A stretch of 64,000 nucleotides of DNA from Enterobacteriaceae bacterium UBA7338 (GTDB lineage Bacteria; Pseudomonadota; Gammaproteobacteria; Enterobacterales; Enterobacteriaceae): assembly GCA_002480085.1 (NCBI GenBank), contig DKPJ01000014.1, positions 1 through 64,000 on the forward strand, read 5' to 3'. A program made the position numbers and the translations under genes. Of this stretch, positions 25,821-34,069 are shown piece after piece. A model generated the notes under the pieces. It searched no databases. It was not told the origin of the DNA and was given only the letters and a program-made list of their open reading frames with translations. Position 1 is the stretch's first letter, and every line of letters starts with the position of its first letter.

Positions 25821-26930
25821 TTATTTACCGCTCTTCACTTTGGTCCACGCGCGGGTTCTTACGCGGTCGATTTTCGGCTCCTGCACCTTGAGGGTAAAGA
25901 GCTTGGCGAAGACGTCAGCCGGTGGGAAGATCGCCGGGTTTTCGCGTACTTCAGCGCTGATCAGCGGCACGGAGGCCTTGTTGCCGTTCGCGTAGAAGAC
26001 ATGGTCGCTGATGTGGGCGATAACGTCCGGACGCATCAGGTAGTTGAGGAACTGATAGGCTTCCTCTTTGTTTTTGGCATCTTTCGGCATGGCGAAGACG
26101 TCAAAGAAGGCCAGCGCTCCCTCTTTCGGAATGATATAGGAGACGTTAACGCCGTTTTTCGCCTCTTTCGCCCGATTCGCCGCCTGCCAGACATCCCCTG
26201 CCCAGCCGATGGCTACGCAGATATCGCCGTTAGCCAGATCGTTAATGTACTGGGAGGAGTGGAAGTAGCGGATATTGGGACGCAGCTTCAACAGCAGATC
26301 GGTCGCCGGGCCGGTGTAGTCGTCCGCTTTAGTGCTGTTGGGATCTTTGCCCAGGTAATTCAGCACGGTAGCGAAGATCTCTTCCGGCGCATCAAGGAAG
26401 GAGACGCCGCAGCTCTTCAGCTTCTCCAGGTTTTCCGGCTTCAGCACCACATCCCAGCTGTCGATCGGCACGTCGCCCAGCACGGCTTTTACCTTATCGA
26501 CGTTATAGCCAATGCCGGTGGTGGCCCACAGGTACGGCATCGCGTACTGGTTATCAGGATCGTGCTTCGCCACCAGCTTGAGCACTTCTGGATCCATATT
26601 CTTCCAGTTTGGCAGCTTGCTCTTATCCAGCGGCTGGAACACGCCTGCGGTCAGCTGACGCTCCAGGAAGCTGGCGGAAGGCACCACCAGATCGAAGCCG
26701 GTGCTGCCCGCCATGAGCTTGCCTTCCAGCACCTCATTGGAGTCAAACACGTCGTAAACGACCTTGATACCGGTCTCTTTTTCAAAGTTTGCCACCGTGT
26801 CCGGGGCAATATAATCAGACCAGTTATACACGTGCAGCGTCTTCTGCTCGGCGGCCAGCGTGCCAGCGGAGACCGCCATCAGCGCGCCTGCTACCAGACC
26901 GGACAACCATTTTTTATTCAGGGTGGTCAT
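25821..26930 (-). CDS. potF: Putrescine-binding periplasmic protein PotF
   Basis: PotF captures putrescine in the periplasm for PotGHI. The signal peptide ends at SAGTLAA, and the mature sequence starts with EQKTLHVYNWSDYIAPDTV, the polyamine-binding SBP hallmark. It has 369 residues against 370 in E. coli. It is the first gene of potFGHI. A sigma-54-like promoter lies about 60-75 bases upstream. Confidence 0.97.
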   Translation of the reverse strand: MTTLNKKWLSGLVAGALMAVSAGTLAAEQKTLHVYNWSDYIAPDTVANFEKETGIKVVYDVFDSNEVLEGKLMAGSTGFDLVVPSASFLERQLTAGVFQPLDKSKLPNWKNMDPEVLKLVAKHDPDNQYAMPYLWATTGIGYNVDKVKAVLGDVPIDSWDVVLKPENLEKLKSCGVSFLDAPEEIFATVLNYLGKDPNSTKADDYTGPATDLLLKLRPNIRYFHSSQYINDLANGDICVAIGWAGDVWQAANRAKEAKNGVNVSYIIPKEGALAFFDVFAMPKDAKNKEEAYQFLNYLMRPDVIAHISDHVFYANGNKASVPLISAEVRENPAIFPPADVFAKLFTLKVQEPKIDRVRTRAWTKVKSGK

Positions 26931-27279
26931 ATCTCATTCCTTCTGGAAAGTTCGTGAATAGACGAACTAAATGTACGCATTAAAGATATGCAAGAATCGT
27001 GCATACTTTATCACTCTGCACGGCATCGGGTATGAGACGCCACCCGGCAGACGCTGCAAGCTTTTTAAAGCAGCGCAAGAATAACTGTAGCCAGGGTTAG
27101 AGGCTATAGGTCAGGTTAAAAACCGGGTTTTATCAATTTTTTATTCACTATTTGTCTATGCCATCGTCCGATAGCGCCATCATGGCGGTGAATAAAACTG
27201 GTAAGAGGCAGGAAATGCAGAATAAAAGCGGGGAAGAACGCAGCCGCTATGGCAGCGACTGCGCTTATGTCATGCGGGT
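26931..27279. other. ybjN-potF intergenic region
   Basis: No gene is visible in these 349 bases. They hold the potF leader and promoter (sigma-54-like site at 26989-27004) and a small stem GCTGC / GCAGC around 27052-27074 that encloses an A/T loop. The left part is AT-rich. I see no small RNA that I recognise. Confidence 0.5.
26989..27004 (-). promoter_or_regulatory. Sigma-54-like promoter of potFGHI
   Basis: On the minus strand ATGCAC-GATTC-TTGCA fits the sigma-54 pattern TGGCAC-N5-TTGCW: the spacing is exact and the -12 part is perfect, but the -24 part has two mismatches, including one G of the conserved GG. potFGHI is on the list of NtrC-activated operons in E. coli, which supports the call. 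The start codon lies about 59 bases beyond. Confidence 0.5.
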
Positions 27280-27759
27280 TTAGTGAAGAAAATTGCGCAC
27301 CGTTTCGCCGGCGACCGCCTCATCTTCTTCTGCATTAAACAGCAGCTGCTGCGCGCAGGCTTCCAGAATCACCATGGAGACCTGCTCTTCGCTGTGACGC
27401 ATAAACCAGCCGAACTGCTTGAGATTCACCCCAGGGGCGGCGAACAGAGACTGGCACACCACCAGCTTCGGCAGATTATCATCCTGAATGTCGAGGAAGG
27501 CCTTAATCGTCAGCGAGCTGGCGTTAATCGCAGAGAGATCGGCAGCCAGCGCCAGCAGCGCCGAGGGCTTCACCTCTGCCATCGCCGAGAAGAGAATAAT
27601 ATCATCAACCAGATCGATCTTGGCGTCGTAGATGCCGTCAAAGTTTTGCATATGCGGCAGGTGTAGCGCCTGGCAGGTGTCACACTCATAAAAACTGATG
27701 CCCAGCTCGTCAAGCCAATGACGCAAGGTGTCCAGACCGGGTACGACGAGTGAATCCAT
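27280..27759 (-). CDS. ybjN: YbjN-domain protein
   Basis: YbjN is a conserved enterobacterial protein with a fold like type III secretion chaperones; in E. coli it is linked to motility, biofilm and stress phenotypes, with no known reaction. The 158-residue length equals E. coli when started at MDSLVVPGLDTL; an upstream extension of 27 codons is rejected. It is acidic, with no signal or membrane segment. It lies 87 bases downstream of rimK on the same strand. Confidence 0.92.
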   Translation of the reverse strand: MDSLVVPGLDTLRHWLDELGISFYECDTCQALHLPHMQNFDGIYDAKIDLVDDIILFSAMAEVKPSALLALAADLSAINASSLTIKAFLDIQDDNLPKLVVCQSLFAAPGVNLKQFGWFMRHSEEQVSMVILEACAQQLLFNAEEDEAVAGETVRNFLH

Positions 27760-27846
27760 AATAGGGGGTGACCTCTGTAGAAAAATTTGCGGGCATAGCT
27801 TACGCAAAAAACGCCCTGTATACCATTTATACTGCCGCAAAAGCGG

Positions 27847-28749
27847 CTAGCCGCCCGTTTTCAGACAAAAGCCGGGGGTCGCCTGCTGCTCGATCCAGGC
27901 AATCATCTTCCCGGCGATGTCCACCCCGGTGGTTTTCTCAATGCCCTCAAGGCCCGGCGAGGCGTTGACCTCCATCACCAGCGGCCCGCGATCGGCACGT
28001 AGAATATCCACCCCGGCGACGTCCAGCCCCAGGGTGCGTGCCGCCAGCAGGGCCATCTCCCGCTCGCGCAGGGTAATGTTAGCCACCGTCGCCACGCCGC
28101 CCCGGTGCAGGTTGGAGCGGAAATCGCCCTCTTTCGCTCGCCGCTCAATGGCGGCAACCACCTCATCCCCTACTACCAGGCAGCGAATGTCGCACCCCTT
28201 CGCCTCTTTGATGTACTCCTGCACCAGGATGTGGGCGTTCAGACCGCGAAAGGCGTCAATCACGCTCTCCGCCGCCTGGCGCGTCTCCGCCAGCACCACG
28301 CCGATGCCCTGGGTACCCTCCACCAGCTTGACCACCAGCGGCGCGCCGCCGACCATATCGATGAGATCGCTGGTATCATCCGGAGAGTGGGCGATGCCGG
28401 TAACCGGGAGATCGATTCCCTGCCGCGCCAGCAGCTGCAGCGAGCGCAGCTTATCTCTGGCACGGGTAATGGCCACGGACTCATTGAGGGGGTAGCTGCC
28501 GAGCATCTCGAACTGGCGCAGCGCCGCCGTACCGTAGAAGGTGATGGCGGAGCCAATGCGCGGGATCACGGCATCAAAGTAAGGGAGCTGACGGCCCTGG
28601 TAGTGGATCGACGAGGCCGCCGGAGTGATGTTCATATAGCAGGAGAGCGGATCGAGGATCTCGATCGTGTGGCCCCGCTGCTGCGCCGCGTCACGCAGGC
28701 GTTTACACGAATAGAGCGTTCCATCCCGGGACAAAATGGCAATTTTCAC
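27847..28749 (-). CDS. rimK: Ribosomal protein S6 L-glutamate ligase RimK
   Basis: RimK is an ATP-grasp ligase that adds glutamate residues to the C-terminus of ribosomal protein S6 and makes poly-alpha-glutamate. The start MKIAILSRDGTLYSCKRL and the ATP-grasp segments VVKLVEGTQGIGV and VMEVNASPGLEGIE are clear. Length is 300, as in E. coli. In E. coli it is preceded by ybjC-nfsA; here it faces grxA directly, so it must have its own promoter in 28750-28958. Confidence 0.96.
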   Translation of the reverse strand: MKIAILSRDGTLYSCKRLRDAAQQRGHTIEILDPLSCYMNITPAASSIHYQGRQLPYFDAVIPRIGSAITFYGTAALRQFEMLGSYPLNESVAITRARDKLRSLQLLARQGIDLPVTGIAHSPDDTSDLIDMVGGAPLVVKLVEGTQGIGVVLAETRQAAESVIDAFRGLNAHILVQEYIKEAKGCDIRCLVVGDEVVAAIERRAKEGDFRSNLHRGGVATVANITLREREMALLAARTLGLDVAGVDILRADRGPLVMEVNASPGLEGIEKTTGVDIAGKMIAWIEQQATPGFCLKTGG

Positions 28750-28895
28750 CCTGCACCTCTCTACAATGACAGTGTCACAGCTGCCCCGCTATCATACACG
28801 CAGCGAGACGCCGGATGAACGGGATTTATCGCGTCGCCCAGCTTTGGCGAAACATAGCCTTATGGCATCGAAACGACAGGCAAAACCTTCTTTCT

Positions 28896-28910
28896 ATTAC
28901 CTGAGGTAAT
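28896..28910. promoter_or_regulatory. Perfect 15-base palindrome upstream of grxA
   Basis: ATTACCT-G-AGGTAAT is a perfect 7-1-7 inverted repeat 49 bases before the grxA start codon, between the divergent rimK and grxA. The position suits an operator. I do not recognise the regulator; it does not fit the OxyR pattern. Confidence 0.5.
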
Positions 28911-28958
28911 CGGCATGATACCCCTAATTACTATCAGGCTTAACCTTAAGGAGAGAGT

Positions 28959-29228
28959 ATGTTTGCTGTAATCTTCGGACGCCCCGGCTGTCCATACTGC
29001 GTACGCGCAAAAGAGCTGGCAGATAAACTGAGTACCGAGCGTGACGACTTTAGCTATCGCTATGTTGATATTCATGCGGAAGGGATCACCAAAGCCGATC
29101 TGGAAAAGACCGTAGGCAAGCCCGTTGAGACCGTGCCGCAAATCTTCCTCGATCAGAAGCACATCGGTGGCTGCACCGACTTCGAAGCCTATGCCAAAGC
29201 GCATCTGGGCCTCTTTGCCGAGCAGTAA
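28959..29228 (+). CDS. grxA: Glutaredoxin 1
   Basis: GrxA is a glutathione-dependent dithiol oxidoreductase that reduces ribonucleotide reductase and protein disulfides in the cytoplasm. The active site CPYC is at residues 11-14, followed by the TVPQIF cis-proline loop and IGG. It has 89 residues, slightly longer than E. coli (85) at the C-terminus. AAGGAGAG precedes the ATG. OxyR induces grxA in E. coli, but I could not place a convincing OxyR site here. Confidence 0.95.
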   Translation: MFAVIFGRPGCPYCVRAKELADKLSTERDDFSYRYVDIHAEGITKADLEKTVGKPVETVPQIFLDQKHIGGCTDFEAYAKAHLGLFAEQ

Positions 29229-29243
29229 GCACCCCCGGGGGCG

Positions 29244-29615
29244 TTAGCCGCGCCCCCGCCTCACCAGCAGGCTACGAATAAACAGATAGCAGAGCGCCCC
29301 CAGCGCACACCAGAACACCGCGCTAAACAGCCACGCCATCTCCTGCCAGACCGAGCGTATCGGCGTCAGGAAGAGCAGCATCAGCACAAAGCAGACCGTT
29401 GCCCCCAGCATCGCCCCAACTACGGGCAGCACCACGCGACGTTTTGTTGAGACAAAGCTGGCCACCGCGCCGGGAATAATAAAAAAGAGCAGCCCCAGCT
29501 CAGCATGGCCGGCAGGCTGAAAAGCCCCTCTCACGTTCAATATATGTGACAGGTAGACCACAATAAAAAGCAGGAAGCAGCAAAGAGCCCCCGCCCAACC
29601 ACGTTTAGACTTCAA
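29244..29615 (-). CDS. ybjM: Inner membrane protein YbjM
   Basis: YbjM is a small uncharacterised membrane protein. The 123-residue product has four hydrophobic segments (about 9-25, 40-56, 62-83 and 92-113), with a basic C-terminus RSLLVRRGRG. It has similar length and the same place as E. coli YbjM, between grxA and ybjL. It is convergent with grxA, 15 bases apart. Confidence 0.85.
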   Translation of the reverse strand: MKSKRGWAGALCCFLLFIVVYLSHILNVRGAFQPAGHAELGLLFFIIPGAVASFVSTKRRVVLPVVGAMLGATVCFVLMLLFLTPIRSVWQEMAWLFSAVFWCALGALCYLFIRSLLVRRGRG

Positions 29616-29899
29616 ATAATCCTCCTGACATCGCCTCTATCGAACATTTCTTCGCCCCAAAGGAACGTTCGGTTTGATAAAGCAGTGTGGCAATCCTTGC
29701 CAAAAAAGCACCCACGCGAATGCGCGATTCTTAGCTAGCCGTTGTTTATCAATACGATTAAACTAACGGCCTGATCTGTTTTGCGGTCATTGTTTTATTT
29801 TGCCGCAGCGTGACGCTCAGGCCCGCTGCCTTAAGAAAAACATTAGCGTAAATCATCATTTCTTTCAACAGCTTACTAGTAAACAAGAAGTTAGCCTCC

Positions 29900-31585
29900 G
29901 TGAATATAAACGTCGCAGATTTGTTAAATGGGAATTACATACTGTTATTATTTGTGGTGCTGGCGCTGGGCCTGTGCCTCGGAAAATTACGGTTAGGCTC
30001 GGTACAACTCGGTAATTCCATTGGCGTTTTAGTGGTTTCGCTATTATTAGGCCAGCAGCATTTCGCCATTAACACTGACGCCCTGAATCTGGGCTTTATG
30101 CTGTTTATTTTTTGCGTGGGCGTGGAAGCCGGACCCAACTTTTTTTCAATTTTCTTTCGCGACGGCAAAAATTACCTGATGCTGGCGCTGGTGATGGTCG
30201 GCAGCGCGCTGCTGATTGCGCTGGGGCTGGGCAAGCTGTTCGGCTGGGATATCGGCCTTACCGCCGGGATGCTGGCAGGCTCGATGACCTCCACGCCAGT
30301 GCTGGTGGGCGCGGGAGATACGCTACGCCATTTGGGCATGCCCAGCGGCCAGCTCACCACCGCGCTGGATCACCTCAGCCTCGGCTACGCCCTGACCTAC
30401 CTTATTGGGCTGGTTAGCCTGATCTTCGGTGCGCGCTATATGCCAAAGCTACAGCATCAGGATCTGCAGACCAGCGCCCAGCAGATCGCCCGCGAGCGCG
30501 GTCTCGATACCGATGCCAACCGCAAGGTCTACCTACCGGTGATCCGTGCCTACCGCGTCGGACCGGAGCTGGTGGCCTGGGCCGACGGTAAGAACCTGCG
30601 CGAGCTGGGCATCTACCGTCAGACCGGCTGCTACATCGAGCGTATTCGTCGCAACGGCATTCTGGCGACGCCGGATGGCGATGCGGTGCTGCAGATGGGG
30701 GATGAGATCTCGCTGGTGGGCTACCCTGATGCCCACGCCCGCCTCGACCCTAGCTTCCGTAACGGTAAAGAGGTTTTTGACCGCGACCTGCTCGACATGC
30801 GCATCGTCACCGAAGAGATCGTGGTGAAGAACCACAACGTGGTGGGTCGCCGCCTCGCCCAGCTGAAGCTCACCGACCACGGCTGCTTCCTGAACCGGGT
30901 GATCCGCAGCCAGATCGAGATGCCGATCGACGACAGCATCGTGCTGAATAAAGGCGACGTGTTGCAGGTGAGCGGCGACGCGCGACGGGTAAAAACCATC
31001 GCCGACCGCATCGGCTTTATCTCTATTCACAGCCAGGTCACCGACCTGCTGGCGTTCTGCGCCTTCTTCATCGTCGGTCTGATGATCGGCATGATCACCT
31101 TCCAGTTCAGCTCGTTTAGCTTTGGCATCGGTAACGCGGCGGGCCTGCTGTTCGCTGGGATCATGCTCGGCTTCCTGCGTGCCAACCACCCCACCTTCGG
31201 CTACATCCCGCAGGGGGCGCTGAATATGGTGAAGGAGTTTGGCCTGATGGTCTTTATGGCAGGCGTTGGCCTGAGCGCCGGGAGCGGCATCGGCCACGGT
31301 CTTGGCGCGGTGGGCGGACAGATGCTGGTTGCCGGGTTGCTGGTGAGCCTGGTGCCGGTGGTGATCTGCTTCCTGTTCGGCGCCTACGTGCTGCGGATGA
31401 ACCGCGCTATGCTCTTCGGCGCGATGATGGGGGCACGCACCTGCGCCCCGGCGATGGAGATTATCAGCGACACCGCGCGGAGCAACATCCCTGCGCTCGG
31501 CTACGCGGGCACCTACGCCATCGCCAACGTGCTGCTGACCCTGGCCGGGACGCTGATTGTCATCATCTGGCCCGGCCTCGGATAA
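29900..31585 (+). CDS. ybjL: AspT/YidE/YbjL-family putative transporter YbjL
   Basis: YbjL belongs to the aspartate:alanine antiporter family; its substrate is unknown. The order is an N-terminal block of membrane helices, two cytosolic RCK/TrkA-C type regulatory domains (about residues 205-370) and a C-terminal block of helices with the repeated GMxxG-type AspT motifs. Length is 561, as in E. coli. The start is GTG at 29900. Downstream, on the same strand, is rybB. The 284 bases upstream have no gene. Confidence 0.93.
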   Translation: MNINVADLLNGNYILLLFVVLALGLCLGKLRLGSVQLGNSIGVLVVSLLLGQQHFAINTDALNLGFMLFIFCVGVEAGPNFFSIFFRDGKNYLMLALVMVGSALLIALGLGKLFGWDIGLTAGMLAGSMTSTPVLVGAGDTLRHLGMPSGQLTTALDHLSLGYALTYLIGLVSLIFGARYMPKLQHQDLQTSAQQIARERGLDTDANRKVYLPVIRAYRVGPELVAWADGKNLRELGIYRQTGCYIERIRRNGILATPDGDAVLQMGDEISLVGYPDAHARLDPSFRNGKEVFDRDLLDMRIVTEEIVVKNHNVVGRRLAQLKLTDHGCFLNRVIRSQIEMPIDDSIVLNKGDVLQVSGDARRVKTIADRIGFISIHSQVTDLLAFCAFFIVGLMIGMITFQFSSFSFGIGNAAGLLFAGIMLGFLRANHPTFGYIPQGALNMVKEFGLMVFMAGVGLSAGSGIGHGLGAVGGQMLVAGLLVSLVPVVICFLFGAYVLRMNRAMLFGAMMGARTCAPAMEIISDTARSNIPALGYAGTYAIANVLLTLAGTLIVIIWPGLG

Positions 31586-31629
31586 CTCTGAAGATGAGCG
31601 GTTGCGCAAAAAAATTTCTGGCATCAGCC

Positions 31630-31657
31630 GAACTTTTTATAGAAGTGCCAGTCATAA
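31630..31657 (+). promoter_or_regulatory. Sigma-E-type promoter of rybB
   Basis: GAACTT (31630-31635) and GTCATAA (31651-31657) match sigma-E -35 and -10 elements with a 15-base gap, 6 bases before the rybB 5' end. RybB is a known sigma-E regulon member. Confidence 0.75.
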
Positions 31658-31662
31658 CTAGT

Positions 31663-31742
31663 GCCACTGCTTTTCTTTGATGTCCCCATTTTGTGGAGCC
31701 CATCAACCCCGCCATCTTTGGTTCAAGGTTGATGGGTTTTTT
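31663..31742 (+). ncRNA. rybB: Small regulatory RNA RybB
   Basis: The sequence begins GCCACTGCTTTTCTTTGATG, the highly conserved RybB 5' end that contains the seed pairing with outer-membrane protein mRNAs. It ends in the terminator stem CCCATCAACC / GGTTGATGGG followed by TTTTTT. At 80 bases it is almost identical to E. coli RybB, with a few changes in the terminator loop. RybB is Hfq-dependent and is made from a sigma-E promoter on envelope stress. It sits downstream of ybjL on the same strand, the E. coli position. Confidence 0.96.
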
Positions 31743-32218
31743 GTTTGTGGGGAGTTGGGAAATCTATAGGTTGTCTAAACACATAAGGACCATGCCTGTT
31801 AGAAGAAGCAGGTTCAAAGCAGCTATACTATTTTCTAAAACTTAACATCAGTATGACTACTTGTATCAACCATATCCGTCTTTAGGATGCCATCGATCTG
31901 CCGGGTTCTACTGTCCGGTTTCTGCCTTGCAATAAATATAGTGCTCCCATTTTGCAATCCAGGCTCAACGTTCTTCGGATAAAGATTCTTGTTCTCAATT
32001 CTTATTATACTAAATCGATGCTCTCGAAATGTCAGCATACAATGATGGCTTCATACTTAAACTAGCCCTGCTCTGGCATTGTGTTATCCATTTGTCCAAG
32101 CAGCATCTATTGATTGATTTATGCTAAGCTAGCTGTAATATTGTTGAGCCTTTATACAACAAAGAGCATACTAAGCTAAAAGCGTGGCATTACAAATTTA
32201 TATATTAAAGGACTTACA
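31743..32218. other. AT-rich region between rybB and the SNIPE-like gene
   Basis: These 476 bases are clearly AT-rich compared with their surroundings and appear to belong to the inserted segment. A minus-strand frame of 67 codons (31835-32038) has no ribosome-binding site and no family I recognise. Near the right end a plausible sigma-70 promoter for the following gene is TTGATT (32114-32119), 16 bases, TAATAT (32136-32141). No integrase or repeat is visible. Confidence 0.6.
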
Positions 32219-33895
32219 ATGAACACTTTCGTCATAATAGTATGTTTAATGGCTTTACTTTGCCCTGTTCTAGCTATTATTCTTGTTAACTTATTAAAAA
32301 AACACAAAGCAGAAAAACATACTTTAGAAAAATATAGTAACACACTAGCAAACCAGTTAAGCGAAACAGAAGAAAAATTAGCTGAGGTAGTGCGCAACCA
32401 CACTGAGCTAGAAGTGAAAGCAGCGCCTTTATGGCAATACAATGTGTTACATGAGGCAGTTGTGGATGCAGAGCGTAAGATCAAAAATGCAGATTCCGTT
32501 GCATTAGAAACGATAGAAAATGCACAGATAAAGGCAGCCAGAACAATAAACGAAGCACGTAATCAGGCGCAATTAATAATAAGTAACGCCAATAGTGAAG
32601 CAATCTCAATAACAAAAGATGCACGTGAAACTCGTCTAAAAGCAAAAGAGCGTCTTGATAACGCAAACAGTAAAGCTGAAGATTTGATATCTAATGCTCA
32701 TGATAATGCTTTAAGAATAATTTCTAATGCAGAAAACAGAGCCAAAGACATTGCTGGGTCAGCGTATGAAGCAAAAGAGTTTGCAGAAACATACCAAGCC
32801 GTAGTTAATTCTATGAAAAATAAAATAGAAGGATACGGTGATGAGTGGATAGTTCCTAACCGCAGCGTACTAGATGAGCTAGCTGAAAATTACGAATTTA
32901 CTGATGCGGGAAAAGAACTGCAAAAAGCTCGAGAATTGACTAAGTCTCTCATCAAAACAAGCAAGGCGGCCACCTGTAATTATGTTGAAACTAATAGACG
33001 CAACACCGCTATTAAATTTGTTTTAGATGCATTTAACGGGAAAGTCGACAGTACCCTTTCAAAAATAAAGCATAATAACTTTGGCAAGCTATCTCAAGAA
33101 GTTAAAGACGCCTTTCAGCTAGTTAACTATAATGGTTCAGCTTTTAGATCTGCTCAAATTACCGATATTTATCTTCAAGCTCGCTTAAATGAACTTAAGT
33201 GGGGCGTCGCAGTAAATGAGATTATGCTTGAAGAGAAAGAGGAGCAAAGAAGGATAAAAGAACAGTTACGTGAAGAGGAAAAAGCACGTCGCGAATATGA
33301 AAAAGCTATAAAAGATGCCGAGAAAGAAGAAAAAGCAATACAGCAAGCTATTGATAAAGCAACGAAAGAGCTTATGCTTGCAAGTGAAGAACAGCGCCTT
33401 GATCTTGAACAGAAATTAGCTGAGTTACAAGCTAAGTATGACGAAGCCGAAGTTAAAAACCAACGAGCAATTTCAATGGCCCAACAAACTCGTTCTGGAC
33501 ATGTTTATGTCATCAGTAATGTCGGGTCTTTTGGTGAAAATATTTATAAAATTGGAATGACACGCCGCCTTGAACCGTTAGATCGTGTCCGTGAGCTTGG
33601 CGATGCCAGTGTTCCATTCTCATTTGATGTACATGCGATGATCTATAGTGACGATGCTCCCTCATTAGAAAACCATTTACATAAGGTCTTCAATGACAAA
33701 CAAGTAAATAAAATTAATGCAAGAAAAGAATTTTTCAACGTAGGAATAAAAGATATTAAATCAACTATTGAAGATATGAATATCAATGCGCATTGGACTT
33801 TGTTTGCTGATGCCAAAGAATATAGAGAGTCTATTGCCATTGAGAATGAACGCAATGCGACATTAGCTGCGAATGAAGTGTTGGTTGTAGCTTAA
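32219..33895 (+). CDS. SNIPE-like anti-phage membrane nuclease (DUF4041 and GIY-YIG/Mug113 domains)
   Basis: The 558-residue protein has one N-terminal membrane helix (about 4-26), a long Ala/Asn-rich coiled coil (about 29-205), a DUF4041 region (about 210-350), a charged coiled coil (about 335-420) and a C-terminal GIY-YIG nuclease domain of the Mug113/T5orf172 type. In that domain HVYVI (428-432) and YKIG (443-446) replace GIY and YIG, R458 is in RVRELG, and the metal-binding glutamate is probably E484 in SLENHLH. KEFFNV closes the domain. This order matches SNIPE, a surface-associated nuclease reported to cut phage DNA during injection. The catalytic motifs are intact. AAAGGA precedes the ATG. 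AT-rich codon use, unlike both neighbours, indicates transfer. The gene stands alone. Confidence 0.85.
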   Translation: MNTFVIIVCLMALLCPVLAIILVNLLKKHKAEKHTLEKYSNTLANQLSETEEKLAEVVRNHTELEVKAAPLWQYNVLHEAVVDAERKIKNADSVALETIENAQIKAARTINEARNQAQLIISNANSEAISITKDARETRLKAKERLDNANSKAEDLISNAHDNALRIISNAENRAKDIAGSAYEAKEFAETYQAVVNSMKNKIEGYGDEWIVPNRSVLDELAENYEFTDAGKELQKARELTKSLIKTSKAATCNYVETNRRNTAIKFVLDAFNGKVDSTLSKIKHNNFGKLSQEVKDAFQLVNYNGSAFRSAQITDIYLQARLNELKWGVAVNEIMLEEKEEQRRIKEQLREEEKARREYEKAIKDAEKEEKAIQQAIDKATKELMLASEEQRLDLEQKLAELQAKYDEAEVKNQRAISMAQQTRSGHVYVISNVGSFGENIYKIGMTRRLEPLDRVRELGDASVPFSFDVHAMIYSDDAPSLENHLHKVFNDKQVNKINARKEFFNVGIKDIKSTIEDMNINAHWTLFADAKEYRESIAIENERNATLAANEVLVVA

Positions 33896-33916
33896 GGCTA
33901 TTATCAATAGCTAAAT

Positions 33917-33995
33917 CGCCCGGCGGCGCTTATGCTTGCCGGGCCTACGGTCCTGCTCTTCCAGTAGGCCGGTGCAAGCGCAGCGCCGCCCGGCA
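33917..33995. repeat. BIME after the SNIPE-like gene
   Basis: Opposed REP arms GCCCGGCGGCGCTTATGCTT and GCAAGCGCAGCGCCGCCCGG flank a short linker. The element marks the return to typical host sequence at the right side of the inserted gene. Confidence 0.85.
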
Positions 33996-34069
33996 TCTTC
34001 CCCCTGCATTCCTGCCCAAATCTTGCTACTGTTAACCGACGCCAAAACCATAACTAAAGACAACACGCT

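Noticed and set aside
28870..28958. OxyR site upstream of grxA
   Set aside because: OxyR control is expected from E. coli, but no four-part ATAG-type pattern could be placed; only GATA/TATC halves and the separate 15-base palindrome are seen.
31835..32038. Minus-strand frame of 67 codons upstream of the SNIPE-like gene
   Set aside because: No ribosome-binding site before its ATG, no recognised family, and such frames are expected by chance in this AT-rich stretch.
32219..33895. Flanking direct repeats or att sites around the SNIPE-like gene
   Set aside because: I compared the right flank with the rybB 3' end and neighbouring sequence and saw no repeated core.
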